This document shows positions 16,152 to 21,757 of a stretch of 24,372 nt of DNA, piece by piece. The notes beneath the pieces are model-generated. The model was not told where the DNA came from, ran no database searches, and saw nothing but the letters and a program-made list of their open reading frames with translations. How positions within the stretch are numbered: position 1 is the stretch's first letter; each line of letters begins with the position of its first letter. The stretch is from the IMG/VR virus record IMGVR_UViG_3300050343_000092, positions 1 to 24,372 of that record, one strand, 5' to 3'. The DNA comes from a virus. The position numbers and the translations under genes were made by a program.

Positions 16152-16965
16152 CTTCTGCTATAAAATCTATATCAGATAGTGGCTCCATTTTCCTATGCAA
16201 AAATAATTCACCATCTAATTTACTAACAAACTGACTTTCTTTATTTGACCTAAGTTGTTTGTCAAAGTCTAATGCGTATTCAAATTCTTTTGGATGTTTT
16301 ACTTTGATCCTCTGCCATTCTTTATTGTCGTGATAAGGACAAATAATACAAGCTGATCTTGGTGGTTGTGGAAAACCTAATGTTTCAAAGTAATGCAAAC
16401 AATCGTGTCTTGATATGTTGTTCTCTATCAATGGATAACAATTTATAGCCCATTTATTAGGTGGTTGTTTTGCTCTCTGGATCTCATCAGAAGATATACC
16501 CATAACAACTTCAACAACTTTACCACGAAGATTTGTAACATCAAGTAACTCTCTTATTTTTTTATTTATTGGTTGTATTTTATACCTATCAGTACAAGTT
16601 CTTAAAGTAAGACCTTGTTTTCCATTAGAATTTTTAACAAAAACTGGTATTGAAGCAAAGAAACCAGATGGAGAAAGTATATCTTTTGTTATATCTCCTG
16701 TGTTCCTATCGTTGTTTACAATTATTATAGGAATTTTGTGTGAAACTTTTTCTTTTAGAAACTCAAACCATTCATAGACTTCTTTAGGTTCATTGCCAGT
16801 GTCAGCAAATATTGCTGCATCAACAGGTGCTATCTCACCATTGTATATTTTCATAAGTAATGTAGATGATTGCACACCTGCACCAAGTGATAGTATTCTT
16901 AGATCAGGTTTTCTTACTAAAGTATCTTCGTGTCCTAATCGCATCTCTTTTAGATATTTACTCAT
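16096..16965 (-). CDS. PP-loop ATP pyrophosphatase, PAPS reductase-like
   Basis: A 289-residue enzyme of the adenine-nucleotide alpha-hydrolase fold. The PP-loop is LSLGAGVQSST (residues 25-35). Further family motifs are FADTGNEPKEVYEW (53-66), LRTCTDRYKIQPI with C124, VVMGISSDEIQRAK, SACIICPYHDNKEW with C206 and C209, and a C-terminal DECSGYCGV with C283 and C287. This is a widespread phage family usually labelled PAPS reductase, though true sulfate reduction is doubtful. Nucleotide activation and thiolation or DNA/RNA modification chemistry are alternatives, and the cysteines could bind Fe-S or zinc. Its ATG overlaps the SET gene stop by four bases, so the two are coupled. Confidence 0.8.
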   Translation of the reverse strand: MSKYLKEMRLGHEDTLVRKPDLRILSLGAGVQSSTLLMKIYNGEIAPVDAAIFADTGNEPKEVYEWFEFLKEKVSHKIPIIIVNNDRNTGDITKDILSPSGFFASIPVFVKNSNGKQGLTLRTCTDRYKIQPINKKIRELLDVTNLRGKVVEVVMGISSDEIQRAKQPPNKWAINCYPLIENNISRHDCLHYFETLGFPQPPRSACIICPYHDNKEWQRIKVKHPKEFEYALDFDKQLRSNKESQFVSKLDGELFLHRKMEPLSDIDFIAEDDPQYGLFDDECSGYCGV

Positions 16966-17249
16966 ACACTATACATTCTATACTTAACTGTTAGCTCTGA
17001 TCCAGCAATTATAAATTCCTCTGTAAATAAATAGCGTGTCATCTTTCCTGTAATTTTACAGTTAGGTGTTTCGCTATGGTTAATGAAACCACCAAGAGGT
17101 GTACGCAGTAGGTTGTTATCTTCACCAAACCAGTGTGCGTGTGTCATACCTAGTGACTCGTAAGGTTCTAAATCTTTTAAGGTAAATAGACCTAAGCCCT
17201 CTATTTTGCTTGGTTGAATAGTTAGGTATTCAGGTAAAGGTCTATACAT
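16962..17249 (-). CDS. Compact SET-domain protein (lysine methyltransferase-like)
   Basis: From the ATG at 17249 (preferred; a TTG nine bases earlier is also in frame) the product is 95 residues. It is almost only a SET core: IQPSKIEGLGLFTLKDLEPY (residues about 11-30, the GxGxFT strand), LGGFINHSETPNC (the NHS...PNC pseudoknot motif for S-adenosylmethionine binding), and GSELTVKYRMY (the second motif with the catalytic-type Tyr). The motifs are intact, but it is smaller than the 119-residue viral vSET and has no post-SET cysteines. It probably methylates lysine in a host or phage protein; the substrate is unknown. ATGA overlap with the PP-loop gene and overlap with the upstream zinc-finger gene show co-expression. 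Confidence 0.75.
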   Translation of the reverse strand: MYRPLPEYLTIQPSKIEGLGLFTLKDLEPYESLGMTHAHWFGEDNNLLRTPLGGFINHSETPNCKITGKMTRYLFTEEFIIAGSELTVKYRMYSV

Positions 17250-17418
17250 CTTCTTCAATTGTATGATCTCTAGGTAATCTTTTATTTATATTTTCAATTC
17301 TTTTTTGTGTAACTATAAAATTACAATCTGTACAAACTCTACCTCGCCATACTGGTACACCATTATGACTTGTTTCATTTGTTATTTCATTTTCACAAAA
17401 ATAATTAGAACATATCAT
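17242..17418 (-). CDS. 58-residue zinc-finger protein
   Basis: Starts MICSNYFCENEITNETS and continues NGVPVWRGRVCTDCNFIVTQ, with C3, C8, C29 and C32 forming a CxxxxC...CxxC zinc site, then a Lys/Arg-rich tail (RIENINKRLPRDH). A small nucleic-acid or protein-binding finger is likely. It overlaps the start of the SET gene by eight bases. A possible 13-codon frame directly upstream ends with an ATGA overlap on this ATG, but has no ribosome site. Confidence 0.6.
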   Translation of the reverse strand: MICSNYFCENEITNETSHNGVPVWRGRVCTDCNFIVTQKRIENINKRLPRDHTIEEDV

Positions 17419-17460
17419 TCTTCTTCTTGTGTTACTTCTTTATTAGTAATAGTCATAGTA

Positions 17461-17586
17461 TTAGAGGTAGATTGCAGCAATCTCTTGCTTACCATCTGGT
17501 TTATTAAATATAATTGTTTTAAAGCTACCTCTCTTCTCTAACTCTGCTAATAGTTCTAGCATATTTACTTTAGATAAGTCTGTCAT
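17461..17586 (-). CDS. 41-residue conserved-looking small protein
   Basis: The peptide MTDLSKVNMLELLAELEKRG is a helix, followed by a beta hairpin (SFKTIIFNKPDGKQEIAAIYL). The ATG overlaps the end of the nuclease gene (ATGA junction), supporting translation. It is acidic to neutral, with no cysteines or membrane helix. Possibly a small regulator or inhibitor. Not recognised. Confidence 0.5.
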   Translation of the reverse strand: MTDLSKVNMLELLAELEKRGSFKTIIFNKPDGKQEIAAIYL

Positions 17587-17978
17587 ATCTTCCTTCCATA
17601 CTGTTCATATAAATAGCCTACCTCTTTTAACACTGCTTCATTGTGTTCAAAGGCAGTTGTTTGTGGCATCTCTTTGATCTCCCAACCGAAAGTTGTAACC
17701 ACTTGCAACTAAGTCATTTATATTCCAAGTAATAATTTTAGTCTTGTGTTCTGTAAGATAGATAAACTCTTTACCTACCTCTATTGCTTTGTCATAGTTT
17801 GCTATAAGTTTAGCTCGTTCAATGAGCCAGGATTATATTTCCTATCTCTTGATTTAATCTCCATTAAATACTGCTTGTTCTCACAATCATAATGAGAGTA
17901 TTGATCAGCACATTTTTGTAAGGAATCCATAACAGGAAACATCACATTAAGTCTGTTGATAATTTCTTCTTCTGTCAA
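17583..17978 (-). pseudogene. PD-(D/E)XK-like nuclease gene with two frame breaks
   Basis: Three overlapping frames read as one protein. Part 1 starts at TTG 17978 (AAAGG site upstream): MTEEEIINRLNVMFPVMDSL, then HYDCENKQYLMEIKSRDRKY, with D31...E40-x-K42 fitting a PD-(D/E)XK site. Part 2 (break near 17827-17834): WLIERAKLIANYDKAIEVGK, then EFIYLTEHKTKIITWNINDL and VASGYNF. Part 3 (break near 17688, one extra C): GWEIKEMPQTTAFEHNEAVL, then KEVGYLYEQYGRKI, stop 17583. Repaired length is about 130 residues. It lies next to the annealing gene, as phage exonuclease-annealase pairs do. No homopolymer explains the breaks; sequencing errors or a decayed gene are both possible. Recognition is from motif and context only. 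Confidence 0.6.
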
Positions 17979-18081
17979 TGTACATAACCTTTCTACACTC
18001 TTCGCAGTAATTATTGATTAAGTTAGTTGGCTCACCAAACAAGTCAAGCTCACCTATATTACAACTAAGACACTTGTTCAC
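17947..18081 (-). CDS. 44-residue zinc-ribbon protein
   Basis: MNKCLSCNIGELDLFGEPTN leads to NNYCEECRKVMYIDRRRNYQ, with two CxxC pairs (C4/C7 and C26/C29) separated by 18 residues, a zinc ribbon. Translation starts at GTG (18081) overlapping the TGA of the annealing gene, and the 3' end overlaps the start of the nuclease gene by 32 bases. This tight packing supports expression. Likely a small DNA-binding or accessory factor of the recombination genes. Confidence 0.6.
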   Translation of the reverse strand: MNKCLSCNIGELDLFGEPTNLINNYCEECRKVMYIDRRRNYQQT

Positions 18082-19089
18082 GAGCCGTCTTTAAGACTCC
18101 AAGTTTCTGTGTCAACCCAATCAAAGATGTTACCTTTGTTAATAGATCCATCTGCTAATGCTGATTTTGCTTTTGCAGCTAGTTCATCATCTCCATTGTC
18201 AATAGCTTTAGTAAGACAGTTGTTAAATGTATTCATCTGCTTCTCACTAGGTTGCTCTTGCATCCAAGGTCCTTCTTTTACTTCTCCCACTTCTTCCTCC
18301 TTATTATCTGACACTTTTGCATCAAGTACATCAATGATGTTATTGATAGTGTCTGTGTTTCCTTCTCGTTCTTTGTATTCATCTGCGTAGTTAGTAACAA
18401 ATGTTTCTACATTGTCTAAGAATGTTTTGATTGTACTTTCTTTCCAAGTAGCAACATCTCCTGTTACTTTTGCTTTTAGTTTGGTCATCTCCATAGAGGT
18501 TTTCCAACACTTGTTAGCAAAGTTCTTGTCCTCATTACAGGATATAAATACCATCTCTTGTAATATTTTTTGTGTAATCTTTGGTTCTGTTGGTTGCATA
18601 ATATCTTTAGCAAAGTTTTCTTTAGCTTTCTTTAAAGCCTCATCCTCTTTTTCTATGACCTGATCTTTAACTGTACCTGTCTTTTGTATTGGTTGTGGTG
18701 CAGAGTAATGTTCTTCCTCTGTCACACCACCATTCCAGAGTTGGTCTAACCCAAACCAAATCGCATACAACATCGCTTGATACCATCTGATACTGCAAGT
18801 TTAAGTAGTTCGCTTTCAGTTAACTTCGATTGAAGCGTGTACATCTACATCTCCTACACTTCTTCCATACCAAGACCAGGTATCTCTAAACTGCACTTCG
18901 CACCTACAATAGCGTTATCTTTATCTCTGAGTACTTCATAGTGAAGTTATACTTCTGGTGCTACATCAATCTAATCTTTTAGTGATGATGCCGTGACTTA
19001 TGTAATCTCCGAACTTACCTTGTGGTGCTTTGTTAATAACATTCTTTGGGAAGTCTTTAGATTAACTTTTTTTGTGTTTCTTTATTCAT
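18078..19089 (-). pseudogene. Rad52/ERF-like annealing protein gene, multiply frame-broken
   Basis: A strong AGGAGATAA site precedes the ATG at 19089. Reading resumes in successive frames: MNKETQKKLI (to 19060), KDFPKNVINKAPQGKFGDYI and SHGIITKRLD (19058-18969), DVAPEV-stop-LHYEVLRDKDNAIVGAKCSL (18967-18857), GDVDVHASIEV (to about 18819), LTESELLKLAVSDGIKRCCM and RFGLG (to about 18749), then LDQLWNGGVTEEEHY to the end at 18078. The KRCCMRFGLGL block and FGDYISHG resemble Rad52/Sak/ERF single-strand annealing proteins of phages. The C-terminal half is acidic and helical. About five frame shifts and one in-frame TAA lie in 350 bases, while the last 696 bases are open. The largest intact product is a C-terminal fragment of up to 231 residues. 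The family call is from motifs and context. Confidence 0.6.
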
Positions 19090-19106
19090 TATTTATCTCC
19101 TATTTT

Positions 19107-19117
19107 CCTACATTATA
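19107..19117 (-). promoter_or_regulatory. Candidate early promoter: TATAAT with GTAGG
   Basis: On the minus strand TATAAT (19117-19112) is followed at once by GTAGG (19111-19107), then the AGGAG ribosome site and ATG of the annealing gene. The same TAnAnT-GTAGG layout recurs in this part of the genome. No clear -35 at 17 bases, so activity is inferred from the -10 and repeated context. Confidence 0.45.
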
Positions 19118-19196
19118 GTTACTAAGTATGACAATATCTACTAGACTGAAACTGATAAACAGATTATTCAATGTTTATTTCCTTTCTGAAGTAGAT

Positions 19197-19216
19197 AACC
19201 TCTAGCAATAGAGGTT
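19197..19216 (-). terminator. Hairpin after the small HTH gene
   Basis: Perfect 8-bp inverted repeat AACCTCTA/TAGAGGTT with a four-base loop, three bases after the HTH gene stop on the minus strand. The bases after it (ATCTACTTC) are not a good U-tract, so it may be an attenuator or RNA-stabilising hairpin between the HTH gene and the annealing gene. Confidence 0.5.
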
Positions 19217-19218
19217 GT

Positions 19219-19467
19219 TTACTTAACAATCCTATGGATCATTTGTCTAGTTAGTTCAGTAGTCGTTGCTAATGACTGTGCTGATATGCCTACATTGTAT
19301 AGGTCTTTGATTGCCTTATCTCTTAACGCTTTGTATATTTTATTTAGTTCTTCTAATCCTGATAGCTCATTCAAGCTCTCTTGCAGTACTAAATATAACT
19401 TCTCTTTCTCTTGCTTGTCTACATTCTCGCTAATGTTCTCTTGTGCTTGTTGTAATAGTTCCTCCAT
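19219..19467 (-). CDS. Small helix-turn-helix protein
   Basis: An 82-residue protein with a helical acidic first half (MEELLQQAQENISENVDKQE) and a C-terminal helix-turn-helix, about residues 43-82: KALRDKAIKDLYNVGISAQS, LATTTELTRQMIHRIVK. The helix-turn-helix spacing resembles sigma-70 region 4/AraC-like or other small phage HTH proteins; an Arg-Gln-rich recognition helix is visible. Probable transcription regulator of early or accessory genes. Its ATG overlaps the stop of the 39-residue gene (TAATG), and a hairpin follows it. Confidence 0.65.
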   Translation of the reverse strand: MEELLQQAQENISENVDKQEKEKLYLVLQESLNELSGLEELNKIYKALRDKAIKDLYNVGISAQSLATTTELTRQMIHRIVK

Positions 19468-19586
19468 TACATATCCTTTCTGATCTGGTCTAAAAATTCT
19501 TGTGATAATCCCTGTGATTTTCGTTGTTGTTCTTCTAAGCGTACTCGTTTATAGAACTTGTATCTATATATTAATTTACTAAACAT
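19467..19586 (-). CDS. 39-residue basic small protein
   Basis: MFSKLIYRYKFYKRVRLEEQ then QRKSQGLSQEFLDQIRKDM: a very basic, aromatic N-terminal helix followed by an amphipathic helix. An AAAGGAATT ribosome site precedes the ATG and the stop overlaps the HTH gene start, so it is probably real. It may bind nucleic acid or the HTH product. Not recognised. Confidence 0.5.
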   Translation of the reverse strand: MFSKLIYRYKFYKRVRLEEQQRKSQGLSQEFLDQIRKDM

Positions 19587-19605
19587 AATTCCTTTCTGTT
19601 ATTTA

Positions 19606-19700
19606 TAGTTAGCTTGTAACACACAAAACATCTGTACTAGGTTTAGAAGTTCTTGGCTCTTTTAAACCACTAACCCATAGTATGTGCTACAAGCTAACTA
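19606..19700 (-). ncRNA. 95-nt inverted-repeat element, candidate structured RNA
   Basis: Two perfect 13-base arms, TAGTTAGCTTGTA (19606-19618) and TACAAGCTAACTA (19688-19700), enclose 69 bases. Inside are a TACTA/TAGTA pairing and a GGTTTA/TAAACC stem, so the whole can fold as one long nested stem-loop. It fills the gap between two minus-strand genes with no ORF. The strand is uncertain because the repeat is symmetrical. It lacks a T-loop consensus and has too long an outer stem, so it is not a tRNA. It could be an operon-internal RNA, a processing site or a DNA element such as an origin. Confidence 0.5.
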
Positions 19701-19708
19701 CAACTTGT

Positions 19709-19897
19709 CTATATTGTACTGTCTGCTCTTTTAAGAGTGACAATGAATGATCCCATTTGACTTTCTTGGCTGACTACTTCTAATCTATTACGCCTACAGT
19801 ATCGTTCTACCTCGCTTGTGCTAGGGAAGATACGAAAGCTCTTATTAAAAGCTACGACTATCTGCCTACAATCTCGTGGCATATCAATCTTTATCAT
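19709..19897 (-). CDS. 62-residue hypothetical protein
   Basis: MIKIDMPRDCRQIVVAFNKS, then FRIFPSTSEVERYCRRNRLE and VVSQESQMGSFIVTLKR. A beta-alpha-beta-beta pattern with a basic helix (ERYCRRNR) suggests a small RNA- or DNA-binding fold, but no family is recognised. AAAGG ribosome site eight bases before the ATG. Two GCCTACA motifs fall within it. Confidence 0.55.
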   Translation of the reverse strand: MIKIDMPRDCRQIVVAFNKSFRIFPSTSEVERYCRRNRLEVVSQESQMGSFIVTLKRADSTI

Positions 19898-19925
19898 AAA
19901 TAACCTTTCATTACAGTATAAACAG

Positions 19926-19949
19926 AAGTTTACAATAGCGTGTAAACTT
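19926..19949 (-). terminator. 9-bp hairpin in a small intergenic gap
   Basis: AAGTTTACA/TGTAAACTT (19926-19934 with 19941-19949) with loop ATAGCG. On the minus strand it follows the stop of the 50-residue gene by about 20 bases and precedes the next start by 30. It is followed by CTGTTTATAC, a weak U-run only. Possible weak terminator or regulatory hairpin. Confidence 0.4.
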
Positions 19950-19967
19950 ATTTGACTTTGTTATTCT

Positions 19968-20120
19968 CTACAGATCCTTTGAAGATATGTATGTTAGTGC
20001 GTTTATATAACCCTCATCATAATAAATATCTTCTTTGCTCATATTGTGTCTGTCTTTATCTAGATCTGCTTGTGTATCGTTTATAAGTTTATCTATTTTT
20101 TGTCTTAATTGTTCGTTCAT
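19968..20120 (-). CDS. 50-residue acidic hypothetical protein
   Basis: MNEQLRQKIDKLINDTQADL, then DKDRHNMSKEDIYYDEGYIN and ALTYISSKDL. Helical, charged, with an alternation typical of small phage accessory proteins. The ATG overlaps the stop of the CxxC gene (TAATG). No motif; function unknown. Confidence 0.55.
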   Translation of the reverse strand: MNEQLRQKIDKLINDTQADLDKDRHNMSKEDIYYDEGYINALTYISSKDL

Positions 20121-20338
20121 TATTCTCCCTCTCCTCTAAACATTTCTTCAAAACATTCTGGGTGTACCCCATTTAACAGTTGCTCTCGCTCTGCTCTGCT
20201 ATGATCTGGGAATATATCCTGGATTAATCTGCGTAAGTGTCTTGGTGTTTCAATAAACTCTTTATATTTCTCCTCATCTACCATAACTGTACCTGTCTGC
20301 CTACAATGTATACATTCTTTAGTTGTTACTGCGAACAT
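20120..20338 (-). CDS. 72-residue CxxC phage protein, actinophage-type
   Basis: Starts MFAVTTKECIHCRQTGTVMV with a CIHC knuckle at C9/C12, then IQDIFPDHSRAEREQLLNG followed by VHPECFEEMF. I recognise the pattern of CxxC, then IQ-x-x-x-P...ERE-x-L-x-(S/N)G-x-x-(P)-x-C(W/F) as a small protein common in actinobacteriophages, of unknown function. Full length for that family. A GAGAGGAA site precedes the ATG and a promoter-like region lies upstream. Useful as weak host evidence. Confidence 0.7.
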   Translation of the reverse strand: MFAVTTKECIHCRQTGTVMVDEEKYKEFIETPRHLRRLIQDIFPDHSRAEREQLLNGVHPECFEEMFRGEGE

Positions 20339-20364
20339 TATTCTTCCTCTCTTTAATTAACCTA

Positions 20365-20397
20365 CCTACATTGTAACTACTATGTTACATAATGCAA
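20365..20397 (-). promoter_or_regulatory. Promoter-like region before the 20338 gene
   Basis: On the minus strand TTGCAT (20397-20392), 16 bases, then TACAAT (20375-20370), directly followed by GTAGG. A reasonable sigma-70-type match. The region up to 20480 also holds further copies of the TGTAGG motif (20406-20411, 20422-20428, 20452-20458) and a TGTAAC/GTTACA inverted repeat, consistent with a control region between the terminator at 20481 and the 72-residue gene. Confidence 0.55.
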
Positions 20398-20480
20398 GTT
20401 ATATACCTACATTTTCTATGTGCCTACAATATCGCTAGATAGTTTTGATCTGCCTACACTTTAGTTATACAGATCCATAG

Positions 20481-20512
20481 AAAAAACCCTAGCTATAAGG
20501 GGATAACTAGGG
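20481..20512 (-). terminator. Rho-independent terminator, minus strand
   Basis: On the minus strand CCCTAGTTAT/ATAGCTAGGG forms a 10-bp stem with one G-T pair (20512-20503 with 20496-20487), loop CCCCTT, followed at once by TTTTTT (20486-20481). It ends the gene set that finishes at 20536, separating it from the promoter-like region just beyond. Confidence 0.85.
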
Positions 20513-20535
20513 CTTAATCTTGTTGTTAGTTACTT

Positions 20536-20697
20536 TTAATATCTAATAATTTCAAAGTTAGTTTTAAAATCGTTCTTTGTTTCGCTACACCAACGCAATA
20601 TATAATCTATTGGTGCGTAAGTGCTATCCTCTAAATCAATAAAATCTTTACCCTTAAAGATCTTTTTTGCTATTTCTGTTTTTGCTTTTAACTTCAA
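20536..20697 (-). CDS. 53-residue hypothetical protein
   Basis: TTG start overlapping the upstream TGA by four bases (TTGA). The product MKLKAKTEIAKKIFKGKDFI, DLEDSTYAPIDYILRWCSET and KNDFKTNFEIIRY is a basic then acidic helical protein. It is the last gene before the strong minus-strand terminator. Not recognised. Confidence 0.5.
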   Translation of the reverse strand: MKLKAKTEIAKKIFKGKDFIDLEDSTYAPIDYILRWCSETKNDFKTNFEIIRY

Positions 20698-20894
20698 TAT
20701 CTTACCTCTATTAATTGCTCTAACTTTTCATAAAAATACAAATAGACTTTCCCCCTTCGTGTATTACAAATCCAACAACTTGAATTTGTTTCGTAAAATT
20801 CACCATAAACGCCGTTCTTCCATTTTAAATAACTTCCGTGGTAACAGAAGTATTGTTCAATTTTGATATAAATTAGTTCTATTATTTTTCTCAT
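20694..20894 (-). CDS. 66-residue hypothetical protein, CxxC-containing
   Basis: The start chosen is ATG at 20894, which has a GGGGGAA site; a TTG 12 bases earlier is in frame but less likely. Product MRKIIELIYIKIEQYFCYHG, SYLKWKNGVYGEFYETNSSC, WICNTRRGKVYLYFYEKLEQ. Aromatic-rich with SCWIC (CxxC) in the middle. May be a small metal-binding or beta-sheet protein. Stop overlaps the next TTG start. Confidence 0.5.
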   Translation of the reverse strand: MRKIIELIYIKIEQYFCYHGSYLKWKNGVYGEFYETNSSCWICNTRRGKVYLYFYEKLEQLIEVRY

Positions 20895-21037
20895 TACTTC
20901 CCCCAAACTTCTGGAAATAGTCTTTTATATTCCCTTATCATTCTGTAATGTCTTACTTCGTTTAATGTGCCTACAATAGCCACTCGTAACACGATTATAA
21001 AACCGATCGTTATTATTAAGCCCTCTATACTATACAT
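20894..21037 (-). CDS. 47-residue membrane protein
   Basis: MYSIEGLIITIGFIIVLRVA is one hydrophobic helix, then a basic cytoplasmic-type tail (RHYRMIREYKRLFPEVWGK). Stop overlaps the next ATG (TAATG), and the ATG lies eight bases inside the upstream gene, so it is tightly packed. Possibly a small phage membrane factor. No known family. Confidence 0.55.
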   Translation of the reverse strand: MYSIEGLIITIGFIIVLRVAIVGTLNEVRHYRMIREYKRLFPEVWGK

Positions 21038-21209
21038 TATTTAACAACCTCTTTAAATCGTCTTTAAATAGCTTTACGCATTCATTTATTGAATAACCAA
21101 TATATTGTTGTATATAATTATTATCAATAGAGCTTATTTCAATAACTCCAGAATGATTATATTTATAAACATTATATGTTTTATTTTCTTTTATTAATGT
21201 TGGATACAT
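21030..21209 (-). CDS. 59-residue hypothetical protein
   Basis: MYPTLIKENKTYNVYKYNHS and GVIEISSIDNNYIQQYIGYS, then INECVKLFKDDLKRLLNNV: a beta hairpin followed by an amphipathic helix. A very strong AGGGAGG ribosome site precedes the ATG, implying good expression. The C-terminal KDDLKRLL helix may mediate dimer or partner contact. Not recognised. Confidence 0.55.
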   Translation of the reverse strand: MYPTLIKENKTYNVYKYNHSGVIEISSIDNNYIQQYIGYSINECVKLFKDDLKRLLNNV

Positions 21210-21287
21210 TTTTTTAACCTCCCTTTAGCGTTTAACCTTTAAACACTATAAGCACCCTACAACAAAGGAAACAGAGTGCCTAACTGT

Positions 21288-21563
21288 TTATTCTTCTTCT
21301 TGTGTTAGCTCATCAATAATATTATAAATTATTTCATAGCCGTTATTCTCAAATAAATTTAAACACTCGGCTAACATTGTAAACTCTAAATACCCTAAAC
21401 ATTCGCTTGGATTTTTAACGATCGTTTCACCATAATACGATTCGCTATACCCTATTAAGTCAAGATATACACAATATGGATTGTTTCCACTTTCATAATT
21501 ATGTGACCACTCAAACAATCTTTTAATTGTTTCTTTCGGTGTTGTTGTTTCTTTTATATCCAT
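21288..21563 (-). CDS. 91-residue acidic hypothetical protein
   Basis: MDIKETTTPKETIKRLFEWS, NYESGNNPYCVYLDLIGYSE, then ESYYGETIVKNPSECLGYLE and a helical acidic tail (LTQEEE). GGGAAGTAATG start region; the ATG overlaps the upstream stop. After the stop, AGGCACTC/GGGTGCTT and GTTTAA/TTAAAC (21230-21244) hairpins lie before the next gene. The aromatic-acidic character resembles phage anti-host or DNA-mimic-type proteins, but that is speculation. Confidence 0.5.
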   Translation of the reverse strand: MDIKETTTPKETIKRLFEWSHNYESGNNPYCVYLDLIGYSESYYGETIVKNPSECLGYLEFTMLAECLNLFENNGYEIIYNIIDELTQEEE

Positions 21564-21757
21564 TACTTCCCTTCTTTCTTTTCTATATCTTTATCTATAA
21601 ATAAATTTAAAGTATGTAAATGAGTTATAACAAACTCTAAATTAATCTTGTTAGTTGTAGAGATCCTTAAATCATTTTTAATATTCTTTAACAATTCCTT
21701 ATTTTGATTATTTCTTAATTTAATTAAGTCTAATAATTCTTTTGTATCTTTATCCAT
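21563..21757 (-). CDS. 64-residue hypothetical protein
   Basis: MDKDTKELLDLIKLRNNQNK, ELLKNIKNDLRISTTNKINL, EFVITHLHTLNLFIDKDIEK: helical, charged, with leucine heptads in the first half. Ribosome site AAGGGGAAG. It is the first gene of the minus-strand early set and is preceded by an AT-rich TATAAT-bearing region (about 21790-21810 on the minus strand). Function unknown. Confidence 0.5.
   Translation of the reverse strand: MDKDTKELLDLIKLRNNQNKELLKNIKNDLRISTTNKINLEFVITHLHTLNLFIDKDIEKKEGK

Larger units (their letters stand above)
19288..20975 (-). repeat. Repeated GCCTACA motif (TGTAGGC on the minus strand)
   Basis: GCCTACA occurs at 19288, 19792, 19864, 20299, 20422, 20452 and 20969, all in the same orientation, with near copies (CCTACA) at 18903, 19107, 20365 and 20406. 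On the minus strand the hexamer before GTAGG is often -10-like (TATAAT, TACAAT, TACATT, GATATT). Some copies lie in genes, others in control regions. Could be a promoter discriminator family, a protein-binding site, or codon bias. Confidence 0.5.

Noticed and set aside
17415-17456. 13-codon minus-strand frame with ATGA overlap on the zinc-finger gene
   Set aside because: No ribosome site and too short to judge; the junction alone is weak support.
18078-19089. Programmed frameshifting or stop-codon recoding to explain the broken annealase gene
   Set aside because: The breaks are at different sequences with no slippery motif, and TAA/TAG/TGA act as normal stops in all neighbouring genes.
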